From IMG/VR virus record IMGVR_UViG_3300035701_000028, positions 1-62,258 of that record: a stretch of 62,258 nt of DNA, one strand, 5' to 3'. Positions 32,306-40,900 of this stretch are shown one piece after another (position 1 is the first letter of the stretch; each line of letters starts with the position of its first letter). The position numbers were made by a program, and so were the translations under genes. Under the pieces are notes generated by a model that saw only the letters and a program-made list of their open reading frames with translations, was not told the origin of the DNA and made no database searches. Source of the DNA: a virus.

Positions 32306-32734
32306 CTACTCGTCAACGACTACATGGCAATCATATAGACTGACCGCCGCGATGTTCCAGTTGACAAGTGACCCCGAAGCCGCGATCACGATGCCGCGCG
32401 GGAAGGTCAGGAGTACGCCTGCGCCAATCGCGGCGGCAATGTTCAAGCGCCGGAAGAAGTTGAGCGGGACGGTGGGCGCAGTTCCCCAGGCCAAGGCCGT
32501 CTGCGTCAACCCGGTGCTTTCGGCAGGGTCTTCTGCAAGCACCGTCACAGGTGAGGTCGGAGTCACGCCGATAGCCTGTGGACGCCCAAGGCCGATGGGC
32601 GATTGCGTCGCCGCATTGAGCCAGATGCCCATCTCCAGCAGCCTCGGTCGGTTGGTTGCCGCCGCTCGTATCTCAAGCGATGCCGCTGTCGTTGTTGCAA
32701 TGCCCGTTCGGTTTGCAAGACTGTAGATTGCCAT
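32306..32734 (-). CDS. Beta-rich structural protein
   Basis: 142 residues, Ala/Thr/Gly-rich, few charges, typical of capsid-decoration or tail proteins. The starting segment YSLANRTGIATTTAASLEI and FPRGIVIAASGSLVNWNI near the end match a repeated phage structural style. Not firmly assigned. Confidence 0.6.
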   Translation of the reverse strand: MAIYSLANRTGIATTTAASLEIRAAATNRPRLLEMGIWLNAATQSPIGLGRPQAIGVTPTSPVTVLAEDPAESTGLTQTALAWGTAPTVPLNFFRRLNIAAAIGAGVLLTFPRGIVIAASGSLVNWNIAAVSLYDCHVVVDE

Positions 32735-32749
32735 TTCGATCCTCCAGAA

Positions 32750-33157
32750 CTAGAGTTTCAGAATCCTGTACGCTCCACTGCTCCATTGGATCATGATATC
32801 CGTTCCTACGGGCGTAAACGGAAGGCCCGTCCCGGAGTCGATGTAGGCGATCAATGGAGAAGTCGCCGGGTCTCCGGTATCCTTGAAGAGCACAACGGCC
32901 TCGAACTCATCGCCGCTGACGCTGGTAATCAAAAGGTCGGACGCATCCAGGACGCCCGCATCCGAGTTCTTTCCCGTCAACGCGCCGGATGTCTTGACCC
33001 GCGCCCCAACAGGAACATCCGACAAGAACTCGTGGGTTGTAAGGTTCACCGTATAGTCGGCGGCATCGACCAGGACAACCTTGATCGTATCCAGCAGCCA
33101 ATCGATATCGGCGTCCGCAAATTTCTTGCGGCCCAGGTCGTACATTCCAGAAGTCAC
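32750..33157 (-). CDS. Structural protein
   Basis: 135 residues. The pattern DTIKVVLVDAADYTVNLTTH ... VPVGARV ... PLIAYIDSGTGLPFTPVG is characteristic of a small phage virion family with unknown exact role. Located between fibre-type and capsid-decoration-type genes. Confidence 0.65.
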   Translation of the reverse strand: MTSGMYDLGRKKFADADIDWLLDTIKVVLVDAADYTVNLTTHEFLSDVPVGARVKTSGALTGKNSDAGVLDASDLLITSVSGDEFEAVVLFKDTGDPATSPLIAYIDSGTGLPFTPVGTDIMIQWSSGAYRILKL

Positions 33158-33408
33158 ATCCCCCTCCGGAAGAGAAAGTCATACAGCTTCCACCAGAGAG
33201 ACTTCCAGCGACCTGTAGGTAGGTCGGTCTGGATCAGGTTTCGCTTTCCAAGCGCGATCTCCTGTTCGCGTGCAGTCTTCTGTTCCATCAGCGCAGCAAT
33301 ACGACGCTTCTGGCGGCGTGCTTGCTCGATCGTCACGTCATGGCGCAGGAGTTCCTTGTGCAGTTCAGGGATTTCCATGTCGTCCAAGAAGATCGGTCTC
33401 TTAGCCAT
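33154..33408 (-). CDS. Small helical hypothetical protein
   Basis: 84 residues, basic coiled coil (EQARRQKRRIAALMEQKTAREQ) and an aromatic C-terminus (WKSLWWKLYDFLF). Not recognised. Overlaps the next gene by 4 bp. Confidence 0.6.
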   Translation of the reverse strand: MAKRPIFLDDMEIPELHKELLRHDVTIEQARRQKRRIAALMEQKTAREQEIALGKRNLIQTDLPTGRWKSLWWKLYDFLFRRGM

Positions 33409-33416
33409 GTCATCTC

Positions 33417-33839
33417 CTAGAGAAGAGGAATCCCTTCGACGGTTGTATCCGCATGATCGGAGGCGGGCGTTCCAACGTAGTCCAGCCCGACCAGGAACTC
33501 GCGAGGAGTCATGACATTCACATTTTCTTGGGGAGAACCGCCCGCGAGACCGCCCGGATAGAGAGCATAGCGATACGTCCCCGCCGCGCTCAGGGTTGCC
33601 GTTGCCGCCCAGAGCAGGAGGTTCGAGCCGCTTGCCAGCCGTAGATAGAGTTGAGGACGGAAGGTGGGCGTACCTGTCAGCGTCCCGACGACAACGATGA
33701 GATACAGACCATGGCCTGTCGGGTTGGAAAACACACCGCTGATACGATCCAGCGACGTTTCATCCTCGAAGGCCAGGATGACGAACGGATAAGCATTCTC
33801 TCCGAACCGGAGCGCAGCGTTCTGAGGAAGGTTTGGCAT
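33417..33839 (-). CDS. Structural protein, paralogue A of a tandem pair
   Basis: 140 residues. Shares GTLTGTPTFRP, LLLWAATA, YPGGLAGGS and LDYVGTP with the neighbouring 140-residue gene at matching positions, so the two arose by tandem duplication. Beta-rich; probably a decoration or appendage subunit. Confidence 0.7.
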   Translation of the reverse strand: MPNLPQNAALRFGENAYPFVILAFEDETSLDRISGVFSNPTGHGLYLIVVVGTLTGTPTFRPQLYLRLASGSNLLLWAATATLSAAGTYRYALYPGGLAGGSPQENVNVMTPREFLVGLDYVGTPASDHADTTVEGIPLL

Positions 33840-33847
33840 GGGGCCTC

Positions 33848-34270
33848 CTAGATCAGATACGCTACTTCAGCGGAGAGAGTGCAGAAGTCTGTGTCGGGAG
33901 TCCCGGTGTAGTCGAGGGTCAGCCGCCACACGCGCGGCAACGCCAGATCGACCGATTCGGTCTCCGACCCGCCCGGAATGCCTCCGGGGTAGACAGTGTA
34001 GAAAGCAGTGGTCGCGGTGGAGATGACTGCCGCTGCCGTCCACAAGGTCAGAGCCGTGGATAGATCGGCCCGAAGGGTTTGGATCGCAGGGCGATAGGTG
34101 GGAGTTCCCGTCAGCGTCCCGGTTGTTATGGCGAGGATGAATCCGCGCGCTGTGGGATTGACGATCCAATCACAATTCGCGTCAAGCTGCATCTTTGCGG
34201 AAGAGAAGACTGAGAAGGCTACGGTGTTTTCATTCCACCGCATCTGAACAGTCTTAGGTGTAACTGGCAT
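33848..34270 (-). CDS. Structural protein, paralogue B of a tandem pair
   Basis: 140 residues, the partner of 33417-33839, with GTLTGTPTYRP, TLWTAAA, YPGGIPGGS and LDYTGTP in the same order. Divergence is substantial outside these motifs, so the duplication is old. AAGGAGGTACG precedes the ATG. Confidence 0.7.
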   Translation of the reverse strand: MPVTPKTVQMRWNENTVAFSVFSSAKMQLDANCDWIVNPTARGFILAITTGTLTGTPTYRPAIQTLRADLSTALTLWTAAAVISTATTAFYTVYPGGIPGGSETESVDLALPRVWRLTLDYTGTPDTDFCTLSAEVAYLI

Positions 34271-34279
34271 CGTACCTCC

Positions 34280-35065
34280 TTAGAAGGCTCCATCGGCGGT
34301 GTGGAAGGTATCGGTTCCTGACCGATACTTCTGACTGATCTGACCCCACCGCTGCGCTAACGCGACATCTGATAGATCACCGGATAGCGCCTGTTGCCTT
34401 TCGGACAACTCTTGATGCTGTACCTGAATTTCTCGGATGCGTTCTGCTACGAGTGTTGGAACTTGCACAACCTCCCCTGGCTTGAATGACCACGCTCGGT
34501 GACGAATACGAATGACGAGCGGAACCTGCTTGGTGGCCCCATCGATGATCTCAAGAGTGTAGGGCCACATGACTTGCTCTTTCGGCATCGTTTCGACCAA
34601 GCGATCGAAAGCGATTCTGTTTACGCCCCCCTTGGCCTTCGCGTCATCGACATAGCCTCGGTACTGAGCGGACGCAGTTGCGATCAGTTTGTCCTTTCGC
34701 TCTCCCGTCAGCTTCAGCTTGTCGGCCCGCTGGATTGCATCATCGACAAATTTCGCCGGGTCAGAGTCAAACTTCTCTTCCGCCCTATCGTACCGATCCA
34801 TCCTCTCTGTAAGACGCTGGATGGATTCCTGTGCTTCTGTCACGCCCTGAGCCGCTTGGCGAACCAGGGCCATGTCCCCCCGTAGAAGCGCCTGCACTTG
34901 CAGAGCAATTTCCAGAGCCTCCCGATTTGTCTTCTTTGGGAAACTGGGCTCCAGTAGCGCATCGAGCGCTGGCGATCCGGTTTCTTTCACTCCATCTTTG
35001 AGGTCTCTGTTGATGTTCTCGACGACCTCTAGCCCCCGCACGACGATCTTTCTCGTCCTCCCCAT
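34280..35065 (-). CDS. Hypothetical helical protein
   Basis: 261 residues from the ATG at 35065, preceded by GAAGGAGG; an upstream in-frame start at 35113 would run through the hairpin at 35083-35111 and is rejected. Long helices with charged repeats; a coiled coil near 65-130. Not recognised. It begins immediately after an operator-hairpin element, so it may be expressed at a different level from the capsid genes. Confidence 0.65.
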   Translation of the reverse strand: MGRTRKIVVRGLEVVENINRDLKDGVKETGSPALDALLEPSFPKKTNREALEIALQVQALLRGDMALVRQAAQGVTEAQESIQRLTERMDRYDRAEEKFDSDPAKFVDDAIQRADKLKLTGERKDKLIATASAQYRGYVDDAKAKGGVNRIAFDRLVETMPKEQVMWPYTLEIIDGATKQVPLVIRIRHRAWSFKPGEVVQVPTLVAERIREIQVQHQELSERQQALSGDLSDVALAQRWGQISQKYRSGTDTFHTADGAF

Positions 35066-35082
35066 CCCAGCCTCCTTCGTTC

Positions 35083-35111
35083 GGAGGGCCGGGCTTTCTC
35101 CCCGGCCCTCC
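35083..35111 (-). terminator. G:C-rich hairpin downstream of operator site 4
   Basis: Eleven-bp arms GGAGGGCCGGG (35083-35093) and CCCGGCCCTCC (35101-35111), loop of 7. On the minus strand it lies 5 bp past operator site 4. There is no T run, so it is probably a partial stop strengthened by bound protein. Confidence 0.7.
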
Positions 35112-35116
35112 ATTGA

Positions 35117-35131
35117 AAGTAACGGTTACTT
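35117..35131. promoter_or_regulatory. Palindromic operator site 4 (perfect)
   Basis: AAGTAACGGTTACTT, perfect dyad, overlapping the TAA of the 35130-35564 gene and placed just upstream (minus strand) of the 35083-35111 hairpin. Confidence 0.85.
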
Positions 35132-35564
35132 AGGGCTGCTGGAGAATGTCGTAGAAGCGAACAGCAATCCAGAAGTACGCCCCACCAGCCGTCAGAGACG
35201 AGCCACCGATTGTCACGATCAGGTCAGCCCCCGTCGCATAGTCATAGAACACGGGGCCGGGAGTGGCCTTGACGTAGAAGCCAGCCGTGGTCGTGGTGAT
35301 GTCGGTCGTCGCCATGTGACGGCCCGTTGTACCGGACACCCCCAGCGAAAGCACCGGAGATGTTCCAGTCCAAAGAGGGTTGATCTCACAAGCGCACGCG
35401 ACAACGACGCAGCCTGACGGAATGCGGAAGATCGTTACTGGAGACGTATCGGTGTAGAGAATCTTGTCCGACTTGTACCAGTATTGCGCCGCCTTCAGGT
35501 AGTTCGAGACATCCTTGCCGAGCGCCTGCACCGGACGGAAGACAGGAGTGATGATAGTAGCCAT
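35130..35564 (-). CDS. Putative capsid decoration protein
   Basis: 144 residues, beta-rich, with one short CAC motif near 57. Position two genes after the major capsid and between two hairpins suggests a high-copy head protein. Not assigned by sequence. Confidence 0.6.
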   Translation of the reverse strand: MATIITPVFRPVQALGKDVSNYLKAAQYWYKSDKILYTDTSPVTIFRIPSGCVVVACACEINPLWTGTSPVLSLGVSGTTGRHMATTDITTTTAGFYVKATPGPVFYDYATGADLIVTIGGSSLTAGGAYFWIAVRFYDILQQP

Positions 35565-35573
35565 CTATCCTCC

Positions 35574-36023
35574 TTATTCCTGCATCAGAGAGTAGATCAC
35601 CCACACGTTCAGCGTCCCCGCAAGGGGCGTCGCGCCTGCAACCGTGGCATCGATCGTATCCGCCGCAGCGTAATACTTGCCGTTGGCGCAGAGTTCAGCC
35701 GCCGTCTCCGAGTCCACCATCACACCCGTTGTCACAGCGGTCTGCGGAGCGATGTCGGCGGACGCCATAAAGCACGCTGCCGAAACGCCATCGCCGATGG
35801 TGATGGTCACAGAAGCCGTCCACGCGACACCAACCGAGGTCAAGACCTTATGAACCAAGGTCATTGCGGGAAGGCCGAACAGTTCGTACACGTTGCCGTT
35901 GACGGAAAGCTGCGTGTAGTCGAACAGTTTGTGGGCCACTAGCTGCGGAGCGGGGAGGCCCATCGAGCGGATGAACTCCCCTTCCTTCGGCAGGGCCATC
36001 TTGTACGTTGAAACGATAGCCAT
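35574..36023 (-). CDS. Putative capsid-associated protein
   Basis: 149 residues, beta-rich, low charge, directly after the major capsid gene and its hairpin. GGAGAAAAGGAAATGG precedes the ATG. May be a head-decoration or cement protein; inference from position. Confidence 0.6.
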   Translation of the reverse strand: MAIVSTYKMALPKEGEFIRSMGLPAPQLVAHKLFDYTQLSVNGNVYELFGLPAMTLVHKVLTSVGVAWTASVTITIGDGVSAACFMASADIAPQTAVTTGVMVDSETAAELCANGKYYAAADTIDATVAGATPLAGTLNVWVIYSLMQE

Positions 36024-36050
36024 TTCCTTTTCTCCTTGCTAAGTGAGAGA

Positions 36051-36071
36051 GGGGGCCAGGGTTCGGCCCCC
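36051..36071 (-). terminator. Hairpin after the major capsid gene
   Basis: Arms GGGGGCC (36051-36057) and GGCCCCC (36065-36071), then on the minus strand TCTCTC. Probably a partial terminator giving more capsid than downstream message. Confidence 0.6.
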
Positions 36072-36088
36072 TGTTCTACTCAGCATCC

Positions 36089-37099
36089 TTAGTCGTCACT
36101 GAAGACGTTGGTGTGTTCGCACGAGCGAATCCACAGGGCATTCGTCATGCCCATGCCGAGGGACGCCTTCCACGCAACACTGCCGCGCTGGTTCAGTGGA
36201 TCATCCCCGAAGCCCAATGGCTTCATGATGAGTTCCACAGGTGACGCGCGCTTGCCTGCGGCCCCGGTCATGTTTCCATAACCAGGCCCCATATTGTCCA
36301 CCATCTCAGGGGTAATCCCCACCATGCCGACGTAGCCATAGGCTTCGCGGGCGATGAACAGGAGATCATAGACATCAGTCGTTCCGCCCACCCCCGTATC
36401 TGCGTACTTACGGGAGTTGGAAGAAACGAAGATGTCGCAGCGGAGCAGCGATCCCACCCGGTAGGTGCGGATAGCTGGTGACGTTCGCTCTGCTTCCTGA
36501 AGGAACAGGTTGACGAACACGGGGTCTTGCATCAGGGTTGCGAAGGTGTGCGGGTGCATGATGACGGCGAAGTTGTCACCCGAGATGGGCATGGCGTTCT
36601 CGCCCTCTAGGGCCGCGATCTGCTTTACGAAGTCCGCATAGGTGATGTCGTGCTGCGGGCTGTCGAGGTTGCCGCGTGCCGTCTGGTTCGCCGAGTAGTC
36701 CTTTGTCGCGCCTGCGGTGATGGTATCGCGAATGAGGGTGTCGATCGACACGCCGCATTGCTCACCGAGGATGCCCGCGATCTCGGACACGATCGGATCG
36801 AAGGTGGTCATATCGAGTTCATCGGTATAACCAATCCACGCACCGTAGAACAGCGGGGTGATCGTAACCTTGGAGGCGGTCGGGACGGCCTGTTCTGCCG
36901 GGGTCGTGCCTTCGGTCAGGGCCGTAGTCATCGCGCTCAAGGAACCGTACTTGCGGAGTTCGTATGCGCCCATCTTGTTCAGGCGCGCAACCATCCCGAA
37001 CTTGCCATGCGGCAGTCTAGGGACGGCGCGGGTCAAAAGACGGCGCTCGTACTGCGTCTTGACGGCATCAGGGAGAGCCGTCTGAGTCAGGTTAGCCAT
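36089..37099 (-). CDS. Major capsid protein (N4-gp56 family-like)
   Basis: 336 residues. The pattern matches N4-gp56-type major capsid proteins: YERRLLTRAVPRL and KMGAYELRKYGS near the start, LTEGTTPA, AWIGYTDELDMTTFDPIV near 95-112, a central FAVIMHPHTFATL near 175, and AREAYGYVGM near 250. It should form the HK97-fold shell. It follows the scaffold gene and is read from the consensus promoter at 37939-37968. Confidence 0.85.
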   Translation of the reverse strand: MANLTQTALPDAVKTQYERRLLTRAVPRLPHGKFGMVARLNKMGAYELRKYGSLSAMTTALTEGTTPAEQAVPTASKVTITPLFYGAWIGYTDELDMTTFDPIVSEIAGILGEQCGVSIDTLIRDTITAGATKDYSANQTARGNLDSPQHDITYADFVKQIAALEGENAMPISGDNFAVIMHPHTFATLMQDPVFVNLFLQEAERTSPAIRTYRVGSLLRCDIFVSSNSRKYADTGVGGTTDVYDLLFIAREAYGYVGMVGITPEMVDNMGPGYGNMTGAAGKRASPVELIMKPLGFGDDPLNQRGSVAWKASLGMGMTNALWIRSCEHTNVFSDD

Positions 37100-37145
37100 T
37101 GCCTATACCTCCCCGAACCCCCCGACTCTCCCTGAGAAAGGAGCG

Positions 37146-37910
37146 TTAGGTCGGAGGTTTCGGAAGAACGCTCGGGTCGAGGAGTCCCTGCTCGATGAGC
37201 GAGTAGATAGCCTCGTCCGAACCGTATCGTTTCCGAAGGCTTTCCCAATCCATTCCAGAGGCAGGCGAACCTGTCGAAGACACCACAGGAGGAGCAGCAG
37301 GAGGTTCCTTGGGCGCGGCAGGCGAAGTACCACTTGCGTTCTCGGCCTTGGATTTCAAGTCCTCAAACCTCGTCCAGAGAGCGGCCCACACGCTTGAGGC
37401 CAACTCCTCTAGCCCCTGATCCAGGATCAACATATCTTTTGGAATGCCGTACTGCGCAGCCGTCGATATGTAGTCTTCCCGGATCGCTCGTTCCTGTAGT
37501 TGGATAGAGAGTTGCTGATTCTCCCGAGCTAACCGTTGGTTATCTTCCGTAGCCTGGGTTGCCTGGAAGGTTCTCAGTTCCTCTTCCGTCATGTTGGCGG
37601 TCTGGAAGCGGCGCAAGTTATCTTGGTACTCTGTCTCTCGCTGCTTCCACTCGCTCTCCCTTTGACGCCACTCATTCTGTGCGCGGTCATAGGAAGACTT
37701 CAGCTTGTTGATATCCGCCTGTGTCTTTCTCAGTTCGGCCTGCAAATCCCCACCACCGCTCGGAGCCGCTGGGGGCGTCCCACTTGCCGGAGTCGCGGCA
37801 GGAGTTGTCTCCTGCGGCTTCACGGCTGGAACCCCGCCGCTCCCTGGCGTCCCTTGTTCAGGAACCACAGGGGCTTTCGGCTCCGGAGTTGAAGGATCAA
37901 TTCCGGGCAT
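37146..37910 (-). CDS. Scaffolding protein
   Basis: 254 residues from the ATG at 37910 (AGGAGGGAACG upstream; an in-frame ATG at 37940 overlaps the promoter -10). A Pro/Thr-rich N-terminus, a Gln/Glu/Arg-rich coiled coil at about 55-155 and a Pro/Ala-rich linker before a short helical C-terminus (WESLRKRYGSDEAIYSLIEQG) are typical of phage scaffolds. It lies directly upstream of the capsid gene. Confidence 0.78.
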   Translation of the reverse strand: MPGIDPSTPEPKAPVVPEQGTPGSGGVPAVKPQETTPAATPASGTPPAAPSGGGDLQAELRKTQADINKLKSSYDRAQNEWRQRESEWKQRETEYQDNLRRFQTANMTEEELRTFQATQATEDNQRLARENQQLSIQLQERAIREDYISTAAQYGIPKDMLILDQGLEELASSVWAALWTRFEDLKSKAENASGTSPAAPKEPPAAPPVVSSTGSPASGMDWESLRKRYGSDEAIYSLIEQGLLDPSVLPKPPT

Positions 37911-37938
37911 CGTTCCCTCCTGTATGAATTGTCTATCC

Positions 37939-37968
37939 ATTATAGGTCGGAAGTAATGGCGATGTCAA
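37939..37968 (-). promoter_or_regulatory. Capsid promoter (perfect consensus boxes)
   Basis: TTGACA (37968-37963), 18-bp spacer, TATAAT (37944-37939) on the minus strand, both hexamers identical to consensus. Predicted start near 37932, then AGGAGGG and the scaffold ATG. It gives the scaffold-capsid pair its own strong transcription, independent of readthrough from the 11.5-kb gene upstream. Confidence 0.85.
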
Positions 37969-37970
37969 AC

Positions 37971-40900
37971 TTACGACCCCGTAAACTGTTGAAGCGCTCC
38001 CGACCATTCTGGGTGAAGCTGTGCAAGACGTGACAGATATTCTAGCTCGTAAGCCGTCAGCGGAACCTCCTCTGTGATGTGAGTCAGAATCTCCTGCGGA
38101 ATGCTCTGGATCAACTCCGGAGGCAGCGCATTCAGCGGCCTCTTGCTACCGACCTTCGAGGGGGTCGCAGCCAACTCCATCGCATTCATTGTCGAGCGAC
38201 GACCCATAGGAAGGAAGGGAGTTGCAGCCGCCGCCGTACCTCCGCCTCCACTCGTGCCACCACCCCGGCCCCGACCGCCACCACCGCCCGTAGAATATCC
38301 GGTCGATGCGGAGGTCGCGACGTAGTACGCTTTCCAGATCGGATTCCCTGCGGCCCAGGCATCCCGCATGTCGTAGTATTTCTGAATGCGTGGGTGCGTC
38401 CGCTTGTATTTGCGCTTCTCAAAGGAGGAGAGCGAGATGTAGTAAACATATTCGGCCCAGAATCCAGGCCCCAGATCGCGATCGACATTCGACCGGAATT
38501 GCTTGTTCAGGGCCTCCGCCGTCACCTGCAATTGAAGCTCCTGGAGCGAGGGGGCACGAAGCTTGAGCGTTACCGCGATCTTCAGCATCCGGGCGAGGAA
38601 GGCCGAGCGATCCTTCGGATCAGACCACGCGCCGCCCGCCCCAAGCAGAATGTCGAAGTCGCCATCATCCCCACCCAGCTTGCGGTTCTCTTCCATCATG
38701 GCGCTGCGCTGCGTTCCGGGCGCGGCCCATCCGTAGACCGTATAGATGGATTCAAGTTCCTTGTCGGCCTGGGTCTTGGGGGCCAGCCGCTCATCCACAC
38801 TCTCGACACCCCGGCCCTCTGCCGCCGTGGAGATTTCTCCGGGCGTCCAGCGCCCAGGGAACTGCTCCGATACCCACTGCGCGATCTGGGATGGAGTCGG
38901 CTCTGGATGGCTCTTCTTCCATAGCTCCTTCGCCAACTCCAACTCCTTGCCCGACTTGTCCTTGATTGCATCCCAATAGGTATCGTAGTAGTTTCGGGCG
39001 TAGACCCGATCCATCGCAGTATAGAGGGTCGCGGTCTCATCGCGCCACTTATCGATGACCTCGATTGTCGTTTCCTTGAGGAGATTCGCGACGAAGGTCG
39101 GAATATCGATCGTTGGGGCCTCGCCTCCCTCTAATCGGAAAGCCATGCCCTCCCGGATGTCGATCTCCATCTGGTTCTGGAAGTTGCTCCGCAGCGAATC
39201 GGCCAGCATAGGCAATTCCTTGATCCACTGCTGGAACCGAACTTGATAGTCCGTATAGCTCTCGCCTTCATCCCGCTTCCATCCGGGCCGTGTCTCCCAG
39301 ATGATGCGCAGCCAGTTGTCCCTGTAGTGGCCCGTAATGCCGGAGATCGGCTTGTACCCGATCATCCATTCTGTCCGCGCCATCGGGAACATCTTGTCGG
39401 CCTCTATCCGCCACGCGAAGTAGTCTTCCCAAGTCTTCTTTTTGAGGGGCGAGTCCGTACCGATCGGTAGCTCATGGAGCTTTTGGTCACGGATGTATTG
39501 GTCAGTCGCCAAGAGATCGTAGCGGGCGCGAGTCTGAAGATCGGACTCGATAGAGACTGCCAGCAGATCGCGCCGCTGTATTCCCTGAGCCGACTTCTCA
39601 GTTTCCGGAACCTTGACGAAGCGAATGGAGTTGTAGAGATTGTAGATCAGACCCTCGGGAGTTCCATACCGCTGATCCGTGTAGTTCTTGTAGAGTTGCT
39701 CAGGGTCTCCTTCCAGACCCATCACCTTCGCCCCAACGAAGCTGTTGATGTTGTCGCGTAGCATATTCAATTCAGAACGCAGGCGCAGCATCTCGGCATC
39801 GGCATCGCTGAAGCGACGGCCATAGAACCCGGTAAAGAAGCCGACCGTCTTGGTGTAATACTCTTGAAGCTCGAAGTTGCGCTTGTAGGTCTGCCAGATC
39901 GGGACGGACTCGCGATCGGTCGTACCAATCGCGCTCTCGGCCTGAGAGACCAGCGCGATCTTCTCTGGCTCCGTCAGGCCCCCGTTCTGGAGTTTGTCCA
40001 AGATGTCCGTCAGCATGTAGCGCTCGATCAGGTAATCACGCCACGGAACCTCGGGCGAGACATTGCTGCGGATGACGGGATTATCCAACAGGTTCAACTT
40101 CTCCAAGAGTGAGTCGCGCCACCACTTCGGGATGAGTTCAAGCTCAGAGAAGAGAGCGAAGGCGCTGTATTGATTCGTCACGTCATCGCCCCCCGCGATC
40201 TGCAGGGCGATGGAGACCCACGGCCCGACGCTGACACCCCAATACTGGCCGTACTCCTGGAGATAGGCATAGACCTTGGCGATGACGGGCAGTTCCTCGT
40301 CCACGTCATCGTACTTGCGGCTGACACGCGGGAAGATGTAGCGGCCCGACCACGGTGCGATCGGATTGAACCAGATGCCCGTATCGCCCAGCGGGTAGCA
40401 CCCTTCGAGCGACGAGAGGGGCAGGCCATCCGAATCTACGAAGCCGTGCTTTATGGCAAGGCGCTGCGAATTCTGAATGTATTTGTAATACATGGCGAAG
40501 ATCGTCGGGTGCGCAAGCGTCTGTTCAATCCAGAAGGGGATCGAGCGCGACGGGAACATCCAGAAGGGAATGACCTTGCGCATGATCGCATCGAAGTTGT
40601 TGTAGTCGCTGTAGTCCAACATGGCATGGTTCGTCTCGGGCAGCGCCCCCTTGATGGCTTTCTCCGCGCTCCCATAGATCGACGCATCCATGACATCGTA
40701 CTTCGATTGGACGATGCTCTGAATCTGATTCTTTAGGATGTTGGCTTGGTCGATCGGCAGGCCCTTGACGAAGACATCGCCCGCTTCGGACTGACCCATG
40801 ATCCAATCGCGCCAGTTTGTCATCATCGCTTCGGCCTGTTGGCCGCGCGCAGTAATGGCCTGACCCGAGCGGAACCACTGCGTCAGTCCCTCCGGCAAGT

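Noticed and set aside
34280-35113. Upstream start at 35113 for the 261-residue protein
   Set aside because: Would translate through the 11-bp hairpin; the ATG at 35065 has a strong ribosome site.
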